From: Methylotenera sp. L2L1
GTDB lineage: Bacteria > Pseudomonadota > Gammaproteobacteria > Burkholderiales > Methylophilaceae
Reading direction: 5' to 3'
Length of the DNA: 64,000 nucleotides
Assembly (NCBI RefSeq): GCF_000744605.1
Contig: NZ_JQMG01000001.1
Coordinates: forward strand, 806,001 to 870,000
Shown: positions 48,590-55,567 of the stretch, piece after piece
How positions within the stretch are numbered: position 1 is the first letter of the stretch
How the letters are laid out: each line of letters opens with the position of its first letter
Made by a program: the position numbers and the translations under genes
The notes under the pieces: generated by a model
Told to the model about the DNA's origin: nothing
Database searches by the model: none
The model's input: only the letters and a program-made list of their open reading frames with translations

Positions 48590-48625
48590 CTAGTAACTAC
48601 CGACTTTAGTGTCAGTGGTTACTAG
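48590..48625 (+). terminator. Hairpin after the FapF-like gene
   Basis: CTAGTAAC (48590-48597) pairs with GTTACTAG (48618-48625), with additional inner pairing. It lies 25 bases after the stop. No U-tract follows, so termination is only probable. Confidence 0.45.
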
Positions 48626-48850
48626 GTAACCTTCCCGCCAGTCAACACCAATCGCCACACGCTCACATTAATAGTGCTCAAAGTTAAACGCTTTACCCCA
48701 AACATACTAAGGTGTCGCCCTTAGTTTCAAACCCGTTGAATCAATATACGATGCAGATTCGTTGTAAAGCTTCACTTAAGGTGGCTTATACGCCTCACTA
48801 TCACCATTAACCATGCCTGATATTGGATAAACCGTGATGCCGCCTATAAG

Positions 48851-50236
48851 ATGCAAAACGGAAACCCAATCATGCATGAAATTGAATACCGTCATCTGCT
48901 TTACTTTAACACATCGTCTACACCCCCGATTTTGGTAGGTGAAATCAACGGTGCGGGCTGGCATGTAAAGCTGGCCGAAGATGTCCCTAGCGCCCAAAAC
49001 ATACTGTACAAATACACCCCACGGGTTGCTATCGCCCAATTTGACGATGCAAACGGGCGCCTGCCAGTACCTATTGAAAATTTTTTCAGAAACGTAGATC
49101 AAATAGAATGGGTTGCTTTAATCCCTAAAAAGGCGATTAACAATCACCACATCAAGCAAATTATTAGTGAATCTTTCTACGACTTTCATACGCTACCACC
49201 AGAAACAGAAAAACTACTCGCTACACTAGGACATGCTGAAGGCATGGCGCTCATGAAACGGGATAACCCTGCCGCACGGCAATTGCAATTAGAATTGCAG
49301 CCTAGTGAAGATGAAATGGTGGGTGCCAGCCCGCAGATGCTGGACTTATTTAAAAATATACGCAAGGTGGCCAGCGTAGACGCACCTGTGTTGATTACTG
49401 GCGAAAGCGGGACAGGCAAAGAGCTTGCAGCACTGGCGCTACACGAACGCTCAGCTCGACATCACAAGCCATTTGTTGCGGTCAATTGTGGCTCTCTACC
49501 CAGTGGGTTGATTCAGTCAGAGCTATTTGGCCACGAAAAGGGCGCATTTACTGGTGCTAGCCAGCGTAAAATTGGCCGCATTGAAGCCGCATCCGGTGGC
49601 ACCATTTTTCTGGATGAGATTGGTGATTTACCGCTGGAATTACAAGTGAATCTTTTGCGTTTTTTACAAGAAAAAACCATTGAACGCTTAGGCAGTACGG
49701 AGAAAATTCACGTTGATGTGCGTGTGCTTGCAGCGACACATATTGACCTAGAAGCTGCAGTAAAAGAGGGGCGGTTTCGAGAGGATTTATATTATCGACT
49801 GCATGTATTAAAAATTAAAACGCCTGCACTACGCGATAGAGAAGGTGATATTGAAGTGCTTGCTAAATACTTCTTTGATAAGTTTTTTAACGAAAAAAGA
49901 CGCAACGTCAAAGGGTTTTCACCATCGGCATTGCAGTTGATGAATCACTATGCTTGGCCTGGCAATGTACGAGAGCTTATCAGCAGAGTTAGGCGAGCCA
50001 TGGTGATGTGTGAAAGACGCCTTATCGCGCCAGAAGATTTAGATCTTGACCGCAGGAATGGTGAGCGCCACATAACAACACTTGAGTCTGCTAGAAATAC
50101 CGCTGAGATGGAGGCGATTCGCAATGCCTTGCATAAAAACAACAGCAATCTAACACTTGCATCACGTATGCTTGGGGTATCCCGTGCGACCTTATACCGA
50201 TTAATGGAAAAGTACGACTTAATGCCTAAATCCTGA
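48851..50236 (+). CDS. Sigma-54-dependent activator of the amyloid cluster
   Basis: A 461-residue enhancer-binding protein. The N-terminal ~140 residues resemble a degenerate receiver (VpsR/FleQ-like), with no clear phospho-acceptor Asp pattern. The AAA+ core has Walker A GESGTGKE (about 182), the sigma-54 contact loop GAFTGAS, Walker [11 protein letters not shown], and WPGNVREL. The C-terminal Fis-type helix-turn-helix is [19 protein letters not shown] (about 434). It sits between the exporter gene and the amyloid run, each of which has a GG-N10-GC promoter candidate, so it is likely their dedicated activator. An ATG 7 codons later is an alternative start. Confidence 0.9.
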   Translation: MQNGNPIMHEIEYRHLLYFNTSSTPPILVGEINGAGWHVKLAEDVPSAQNILYKYTPRVAIAQFDDANGRLPVPIENFFRNVDQIEWVALIPKKAINNHHIKQIISESFYDFHTLPPETEKLLATLGHAEGMALMKRDNPAARQLQLELQPSEDEMVGASPQMLDLFKNIRKVASVDAPVLITGESGTGKELAALALHERSARHHKPFVAVNCGSLPSGLIQSELFGHEKGAFTGASQRKIGRIEAASGGTIFLDEIGDLPLELQVNLLRFLQEKTIERLGSTEKIHVDVRVLAATHIDLEAAVKEGRFREDLYYRLHVLKIKTPALRDREGDIEVLAKYFFDKFFNEKRRNVKGFSPSALQLMNHYAWPGNVRELISRVRRAMVMCERRLIAPEDLDLDRRNGERHITTLESARNTAEMEAIRNALHKNNSNLTLASRMLGVSRATLYRLMEKYDLMPKS

Positions 50237-50521
50237 AATATAATCATTCGTAATCATTTAATTTTCTATATCTAATTTCCCTGCTTTTAACTCACCCATA
50301 CTTGCTTAGGCACCTCCACCGTCAGCCCCAAACCGGCTTGTTACCTCTTTAAAACATCACTGTTGCAATTTTGATACACTTTTTAAAACTTAATTTATTC
50401 ATTAAATTCAATAAGATACAAAAATAACACCTAACATCTGTCACAAATTCAGTACATATATATCCTAGCAGCCAGTTCTTATTTTCCATAAATATACAAT
50501 AAAAACAACATCTTATATAGT
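50237..50521. other. Intergenic, AT-rich, upstream of the amyloid run
   Basis: No gene is supported between the activator stop and the sigma-54 promoter at 50522. This 285-base, strongly AT-rich stretch is where activator sites and an IHF site would be expected; I cannot pick out a clear palindrome. Confidence 0.35.
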
Positions 50522-50537
50522 TGGCATGCCGATTGCT
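50522..50537 (+). promoter_or_regulatory. Sigma-54 promoter of the amyloid gene run
   Basis: TGGCAT-GCCGA-TTGCT matches TGGCAC-N5-TTGCW except for the last base of the -24 box. GG (50523-50524) and GC (50535-50536) are exactly 10 bases apart. Transcription would start near 50548, about 50 bases before the first ATG at 50600, which has GAGGAGCAGG as its ribosome site. Confidence 0.8.
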
Positions 50538-50599
50538 ATACCTATCCCAACGATTCGATGCGCAATGTTATCGCATCGACAAGTTGAGGAGCAGGCAAT

Positions 50600-50968
50600 A
50601 TGTACTGGGTATCAAAGCTACTAAGCAAACATGAGAATCAACATCTAAATAGCGATCAGCATTTAGCTGACATCGTCGTTAGAGTACTCGTGATTGCGGT
50701 GTTTTGTAGCTCAAGTTTAGCATTTGCCGGCGCTACGGAGATTACCTCCGAACCCAATGAACTGAATTGGTTGGGTGATGATACCGTGACGATAGACGAT
50801 ACAGATTTATCATCGATTAACGGTAAAGGTGCGGAAGTCACTGCTTTAGACAGTGACTCAAAATTAGCGATTATTCTTTGGGATGAAGGTAGGCAGGGTA
50901 ACAAAGGCGGCACACATCATGAAATGAGTAGCCGCCCTGTGATTACGTTGACCGTCATTCAAAAATAA
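50600..50968 (+). CDS. Small exported protein, first gene of the amyloid run (FapA-like position)
   Basis: A 122-residue protein with a long N-region and a membrane/signal segment (IVVRVLVIAVFCSSSLAFAGA, about 25-45). The mature part is acidic and carries DDTDLSSINGKG (about 67-77), similar to the LSxxxG motif in other exported proteins of the cluster, and ends in PVITLTVIQK. The GAGGAG site gives a firm start. In Pseudomonas the first Fap gene (fapA) makes a small periplasmic protein that guides amyloid composition; the position agrees but I see no certain sequence identity. Confidence 0.65.
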   Translation: MYWVSKLLSKHENQHLNSDQHLADIVVRVLVIAVFCSSSLAFAGATEITSEPNELNWLGDDTVTIDDTDLSSINGKGAEVTALDSDSKLAIILWDEGRQGNKGGTHHEMSSRPVITLTVIQK

Positions 50969-50981
50969 AGGAATCCATATC

Positions 50982-51530
50982 ATGCACAACAAGCACTTAC
51001 AAATAGGACAGCAAGCAAGCACTGCTTCACTATTGTGTGAGTTTGTTATGTCAGGTCTTATTATTTTAGGTTCAACTGTGCCGACCACGACAGCATTGGC
51101 AGCAGACGGCATTGTCGTACTACAACGTGAAGTGTCAGTCCGCCCAGCCATCCGTGATGGTCAACCTGGGCGCGCAGTCACCGTTGACACTTCACCAGAT
51201 GACAAGATTAAAACGTCTGTGGGTCAAAGTATAGGGGTTAAGCCAATTGAGTTAGATGATGCTGAATTTTCCGCAATTTCTACTAACACCCCAGCATCAT
51301 TAAACGTTACCACTGACACAAACAAACTATCGGGGGCTGTGCTCAACAGCTATGGCCTAGGCAACAGCCATCCAGCACAATCAGCAACATCAACGCTATC
51401 AGGTACGATTGGCGGCGCAGTTGGTGGTGCGGTTGGCGGTTTGCCAAGTCAAATTAACGCTGGGCTTAATGGCACTAGTAATGCATTAAACGGCATGACT
51501 GGCGCCATTATGCGTAGTAGCGGCCAGTAA
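50982..51530 (+). CDS. Exported cluster protein of unknown function
   Basis: A 182-residue protein with a signal peptide ending at about residue 41 (STVPTTTALAA). The mature N-terminal half (VVLQREVSVRPAIRDGQPGRAVTVD) is beta-rich and includes ELDDAEFSAIS, a weak version of the shared D-x-x-[LF]-S motif. The C-terminal part is Gly/Ala/Asn-rich (GGAVGGAVGGLPSQINAGLNG) and lacks cysteine after the signal. It begins 14 bases after the previous stop. Probably secreted or periplasmic; no family recognised. Confidence 0.6.
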   Translation: MHNKHLQIGQQASTASLLCEFVMSGLIILGSTVPTTTALAADGIVVLQREVSVRPAIRDGQPGRAVTVDTSPDDKIKTSVGQSIGVKPIELDDAEFSAISTNTPASLNVTTDTNKLSGAVLNSYGLGNSHPAQSATSTLSGTIGGAVGGAVGGLPSQINAGLNGTSNALNGMTGAIMRSSGQ

Positions 51531-51553
51531 GAAAAGAGCATGAGGAAACCATC

Positions 51554-52180
51554 ATGAACTCACAAATCTTAGTCTCAGTATTATTAATCCCGCTATCTGT
51601 ACTGCATAGCCAGTTAGCAATTGCACAAGATAACTTGCCTGATATTCCTAGCTATATGACGCAAAGTGTTATTGATAGCAATGTATTAAGCCATGTGCGT
51701 GGTCGCTTTGCTGTCAACATGACAGCAGGGGACTCCAACACCCAAGCAAATGCCGCAGCCATCGCGCTTGGCACACAAAATGGCCCAGCGATTGGCATCG
51801 TGAATGGCATGCAGGCCATTGGTTCTCATCAAGCTAATTTACCAGACATCGCGATTGCCGCCATCGGCGGTCAAGCCTTTGCATATAGCTCAGGTTTGAT
51901 TTCGGTGAATCAATCAAGTGGTGTAGGTAACGCACAAGCGAATGGCGCAGCATTCGCAATGGGATTTGAGGAAGTGATAGCAGAAAGCGTGCTTTCTGCC
52001 GCGACTTCAAATGCAGTACCGATTGACGCAGGAAACAGCAAGCGTCACCAAGCAGTATCGATTGATGATACTGCGTTTCATGGTGCACACGGGCTAGTTC
52101 AGGTCAACCAATCGGCAGGGTCGGGCAATAGTACGGCCAATAACTTTGCGCTCCAAGTGCAATTGGGCGCAAAGCCGTAA
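51554..52180 (+). CDS. Fap-type repeat protein (minor amyloid-like subunit)
   Basis: A 208-residue exported protein with signal peptide (about 1-25). After the motif SNVLSHVRGRF (about 43-52) come three degenerate copies of the same repeat: FAVNMTAGDSNTQANAAA, ISVNQSSGVGNAQANGAA and VQVNQSAGSGNSTANN. These G-x-x-x-N-x-Q-A-N strings are the amyloid repeat of Fap subunits in short form. FapB, the nucleator, also has three repeats, so FapB-like is a fair description, but a FapE-like role is not excluded. Starts after GAGGAAACC ribosome site. Confidence 0.68.
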   Translation: MNSQILVSVLLIPLSVLHSQLAIAQDNLPDIPSYMTQSVIDSNVLSHVRGRFAVNMTAGDSNTQANAAAIALGTQNGPAIGIVNGMQAIGSHQANLPDIAIAAIGGQAFAYSSGLISVNQSSGVGNAQANGAAFAMGFEEVIAESVLSAATSNAVPIDAGNSKRHQAVSIDDTAFHGAHGLVQVNQSAGSGNSTANNFALQVQLGAKP

Positions 52181-52217
52181 TTTCAAGTTCTTTACCAACC
52201 GCAATTAGGAGAATAAC

Positions 52218-53417
52218 ATGAAATCGTCTTTTGAAAAAAAATCCATCGCGTTGGCAGTGGCCGCTTTGCTCACTTCGCCAGCAATATTTGCTAATGATAA
52301 CGATCGTGGTCGAGGCCATGAAGATGTCGAAATCAAAAAAGAAATTAGCTTGGAACAAGATGTAGAAATTGAAGGTACAGTCGATGTGAGCGGTAGTATT
52401 TATATTGACGCTAGTTCTGCAGCAATCGTTAATGACAAGCAAATTAACGGTGACAATGAAGTGACCAATAATGAATCCACCAACACTGCAACTGTAGACG
52501 GCAATGCACTTAATAGTGCCAGTGGTAACATTGGTATCAACGTTACCGCAGGTGATAACAACCAACAAGCTAACGCAGCCGCATTTTCTGCCGCTGATGC
52601 CAGCTTTGTGTTTGGTTCATCTGATGCCGAGGTCTTTGCAACGCAAGCTGTGGTTGGCAACAACGTCACTAACTTAGGCCAAACTAATGCAGCGGCACTT
52701 GGCGGTGACGCACTTGCTAATGCCAGCGGTAACATCGGTGTTAATATTTCTGCTGGTAACAATAATCAGCAAAAAAATGACCTTGCTGCATCTGTAGCTG
52801 TTGCTCGCATGGCCACTGCCACTGTTGAAGTAACTCAAATCAATGGTCATAACACAACCTCTAACGATCCTATCAGTAAAGAAGAAATACAGAATATTGC
52901 TGTCAACCTAGCCCTTAGCGCGACTGGCGGTTACTCTGGTTCTGGTAGTGGTACCTATTCTGGTAGCGCATCAGGCACCACAACTGGTACTTCCGATCAG
53001 ATTGGCAATGTCTACCCTGATATTTGGACAGGTAACACTCACCCTAATGGTAGCCAAACTGGTCACTTTGACCTAGATACAGCAACTCAAGGCGGTAGTG
53101 ACCTTAACGATGACGGCGGTGCGCTTGCATTTGGCAACAATGGCACATATTCAGGTACAGAGGGTGGCGGCCTAGGATTTTATGAATCTGGCACCCAGAC
53201 TTTATCTGGCAGTGTGACTGGTTATATTCCAGTGGTTGTAGCGACTAACCTAGCAACAACAAATACATCGACCCTAGGTGATAACGCACTGATGAACGCT
53301 TCTGGCAATATTGGCGTTAACATCGCATCAGGTACCAACAATCAGCAATATAACGGCCTAGCAATCTCTGCTACACAAGCTGGCGTTGGCGGCGGAAGTG
53401 GTGGTGGCGGTGAGTAA
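52218..53417 (+). CDS. fapC: FapC-like major functional-amyloid subunit
   Basis: A 399-residue exported protein with signal peptide (about 1-25). Three copies of ASGNIG[IV]N-x-x-[AS]G-x-NNQQ-x-N occur at about 101-120, 169-187 and 361-379. A 50-residue linker separates R1 and R2, and a 170-residue Gly/Ser/Thr-rich linker separates R2 and R3. This is the repeat and linker design of Pseudomonas FapC, where repeats form the fibril core and linker 2 is the variable part. It has no cysteine at all, whereas Pseudomonas FapB/FapC end with a CxxC motif. TTAGGAG precedes the ATG. The end is GGGSGGGGE. Confidence 0.78.
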   Translation: MKSSFEKKSIALAVAALLTSPAIFANDNDRGRGHEDVEIKKEISLEQDVEIEGTVDVSGSIYIDASSAAIVNDKQINGDNEVTNNESTNTATVDGNALNSASGNIGINVTAGDNNQQANAAAFSAADASFVFGSSDAEVFATQAVVGNNVTNLGQTNAAALGGDALANASGNIGVNISAGNNNQQKNDLAASVAVARMATATVEVTQINGHNTTSNDPISKEEIQNIAVNLALSATGGYSGSGSGTYSGSASGTTTGTSDQIGNVYPDIWTGNTHPNGSQTGHFDLDTATQGGSDLNDDGGALAFGNNGTYSGTEGGGLGFYESGTQTLSGSVTGYIPVVVATNLATTNTSTLGDNALMNASGNIGVNIASGTNNQQYNGLAISATQAGVGGGSGGGGE

Positions 53418-53473
53418 TGGTGCTTAGATAGCACAACTATCGTGCACTGACAGCCCAAAAGGCCGTCTCGCAG

Positions 53474-53501
53474 GTCCCCGCTAGCTTTTTCTAGTGGGGA
53501 C
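53474..53501 (+). terminator. Strong intercistronic hairpin between FapC-like and C39 peptidase genes
   Basis: GTCCCCGCTAG (53474-53484) pairs with CTAGTGGGGAC (53491-53501), 11 bp with one G-T pair and a CTTTTT loop. It lacks a 3' U-tract. Likely function is to block 3' decay or reduce read-through, so that the amyloid subunit is made in excess over the peptidase. Confidence 0.6.
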
Positions 53502-53553
53502 TTCGCTACTTCTTACCGCTCGCATCACGCTGTGTTACGAAAAGAGAATTGCG

Positions 53554-54306
53554 ATGTTACATACCCATCAATACACACTGACTCATAAATCAATACGTGT
53601 ACTCACGATGATTGTCGTCATGCATGTAAGTGTCACTATCTCGTCTGCATTGATGCACCCAGCCATGGCAACCGATATTAGATTCGGTGGCATAGTGCCG
53701 GGCATGGGGGTCATTCAAAAAGACATGCTGAGCATGCGGGAGTTAAAGTTTACAGATATGGTGCCACAACACACTGACTTTAGCTGTGGGGCTGCTGCAT
53801 TAGCGACTATTTTGAATTATGCATATAAGAAAAATTTAACTGAAGAAGATGTCATCGAAGGCTTATTAAAAGTGAGCGACCCTGAATTAGTGCGTCAAAA
53901 AGGGTTTTCTCTATTGGATATTAAAAACTACACGCAAAGCATTGGCTTCCGCGGACGTGGCTATAACGTCACCCCTGAGACCTTAGAAAAGGTCACGATT
54001 CCAACCATTGTTTTACTTAACTACAAAGGTTACAAACACTTTGTTGTACTAAAAAAATCTACTGCGGAAAGAGCTTATATCGCAGACCCTGCCTTAGGTA
54101 ACCGCATCATGAAAAGAAGTGAATTTGATGCCAACTGGAATGGCATTGTATTTGCTGTCATTGGACAAGACTTTGATCGTGAATCTATCTTACTCAAACC
54201 AAAAGAACAATTAACGGCTAGAACATTAACCGATTCATTTCACCCTTTAACCGACGCAGAACTGTTTGATTTTGGGTTTGTGCGTTCAGATATGCTAGGA
54301 CTATAA
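53554..54306 (+). CDS. fapD: C39 peptidase, FapD-like (no transporter domain)
   Basis: 250 residues from the ATG at 53554; an upstream in-frame start at 53494 would place translation inside the hairpin and has no ribosome site. A signal/anchor segment (SIRVLTMIVVMHVSVTISSA, about 12-31) leads to a papain-like C39 domain: catalytic Cys in QHTDFSCGAAALATIL (about 79), His in YKHFVVLKKS and Asp in YIADPALGN. Single-domain C39 peptidases of this kind are FapD in Fap systems, needed for amyloid export. It lacks the ABC transporter part of bacteriocin exporters. Expected in the periplasm. Confidence 0.8.
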   Translation: MLHTHQYTLTHKSIRVLTMIVVMHVSVTISSALMHPAMATDIRFGGIVPGMGVIQKDMLSMRELKFTDMVPQHTDFSCGAAALATILNYAYKKNLTEEDVIEGLLKVSDPELVRQKGFSLLDIKNYTQSIGFRGRGYNVTPETLEKVTIPTIVLLNYKGYKHFVVLKKSTAERAYIADPALGNRIMKRSEFDANWNGIVFAVIGQDFDRESILLKPKEQLTARTLTDSFHPLTDAELFDFGFVRSDMLGL

Positions 54307-54446
54307 AATTTAGTAAGTAGACACTAACGCAACAGAATTAATGAAGAAAGTAGTTCGTTCACATGCACTCAACAGCAATACATTTAGGTACAACATCAAG
54401 AGCAATTAGAAATAAATGTAGCTGAGGAGTTTAGGAGGTTTTAAAA

Positions 54447-55322
54447 ATGAACATCTCTACAATGAATTCGATTCAACACGCGCAATATTTACACCAATTG
54501 AATTTGAAAACGGCGCATCAATCTAGTGTGCTGGCAACTCCCTCTAAGAAAATTGCATTCATGTTAGCTAGCGTTATTGCTATTAGCCCTGTAACCAGTG
54601 CAGCCTTACCACCAGACATAGAAGTTTTTAATGGTATGCAAGAGGTTTCTGATAACGATCTGGGCCATATGCGCGGTAAGTTCGCAAGTAACAACCAAGT
54701 GCTATATTTTGGGGTGGAAATGATTAGCCAATGGGAAACCTCAACAGGCAATGTCATTACTGCTGGCGCTAACCTCAATATAGACTTTAGATCCAACACG
54801 CCATCTGTGCACTATGTACCAACTGTCAGTATCGAACAATCTCAAAACACTGTGACCGCTCAGCAATCGGATGGAAATAACAATGTCAGTGGCGGTGCAG
54901 GCTTAGCCAACATCAGCGGTGTTTCACAAACCATACAAGTCGCTGGCGCTTCTAACAGCATTCATAACGGCATCGACATGCAAGTGGAGCTAACATCGGC
55001 TAACCAAGGCGGCTCTATCGCCGATGCAGTAGGCAGTCAGGCTGGATTAGTATCAGCCACAGCCAGTGACGGAACTGTCGCCACGGTCACACTGTCAAAT
55101 AACAGTATTGGTGTTAATGTGATGGTGCCTGGACAAGGGCAGATACTACAAGAAATTAGGAATCAGGGCATGTTCCAAGCTGCACGGATTGGCGGGGATC
55201 TTAACCAAATTCATAACGCAATTACCATGCATATTGGTTTAAATGCAGCAACAGGCAACGGTAGCACCAGTGCTTTTGCAGCAATACAAAGTTTGAAGAG
55301 TCTGCCTCAACATAGCTTTTAG
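54447..55322 (+). CDS. FapE-like exported repeat protein
   Basis: A 291-residue protein with an extended N-terminus and signal peptide (cleavage near residue 53, TSAALPPD). It carries SDNDLGHMRGKFAS (about 68-81), the shared motif in clearest form, followed by Asn/Gln/Ser-rich beta repeats (NTVTAQQSDGNNNVSGGAG; QVAGASNSIHNGIDMQV; RIGGDLNQIHNAITMHIGL). The AGGAGG site at 54433-54438 is ideal. The distance of 140 bases from the peptidase gene would allow a separate promoter, but no GG-N10-GC site was seen. The position after C39 peptidase matches fapE. Confidence 0.62.
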   Translation: MNISTMNSIQHAQYLHQLNLKTAHQSSVLATPSKKIAFMLASVIAISPVTSAALPPDIEVFNGMQEVSDNDLGHMRGKFASNNQVLYFGVEMISQWETSTGNVITAGANLNIDFRSNTPSVHYVPTVSIEQSQNTVTAQQSDGNNNVSGGAGLANISGVSQTIQVAGASNSIHNGIDMQVELTSANQGGSIADAVGSQAGLVSATASDGTVATVTLSNNSIGVNVMVPGQGQILQEIRNQGMFQAARIGGDLNQIHNAITMHIGLNAATGNGSTSAFAAIQSLKSLPQHSF

Positions 55323-55400
55323 GCTCAACTGAGGTTAGCCATCTAGGAAATGTAGTCATCCAGTGTTAATCATCTACGATTAACATAAGGTATAAAATAG

Positions 55401-55540
55401 GTTAAGAGAGGTGTGGAAGATGCGCTTATGGTAAAGTCTAATGCCAAGGCAACACTTGCGATTTTAGTAATCGCTCGCTCCATGGGCATGAAACAATGGT
55501 TATCCATCATCATTGGCGTATCTTCCTCACCTCTCTTAAC
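55401..55540. repeat. 25-bp near-perfect inverted repeat with 90-base spacer
   Basis: GTTAAGAGAGGTGTGGAAGA-TGCGC (55401-55425) is matched, with two mismatches, by the reverse complement of 55516-55540. The spacer contains an open frame of 43 codons (55428-55559) coding a hydrophobic peptide. It may be a small palindromic element (MITE-like) or a long RNA hairpin that ends the amyloid transcript. No target duplication was found. Confidence 0.55.
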
Positions 55541-55567
55541 TCTCATCACGCCAGCATAACTTGTGTA

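Noticed and set aside
48700-48780. Minus-strand frame reading ...YIDSTGLKL..., similar to a short IS5-type transposase motif
   Set aside because: Only a few residues match, with stops on both sides and no inverted ends. It is too short to call a transposase remnant.
51700-53400. CRISPR-like direct repeats
   Set aside because: Repetition is at protein level within coding genes, with variable spacing and no identical DNA units.
52218-53417. Curli (CsgA/CsgB) system as an alternative to Fap
   Set aside because: The repeat is ASGNIGVN...NNQQ rather than S-x5-Q-x-G-x-x-N-x-A-x5-Q, and no CsgG/E/F proteins are present; C39 peptidase plus FapF-like barrel favours Fap.
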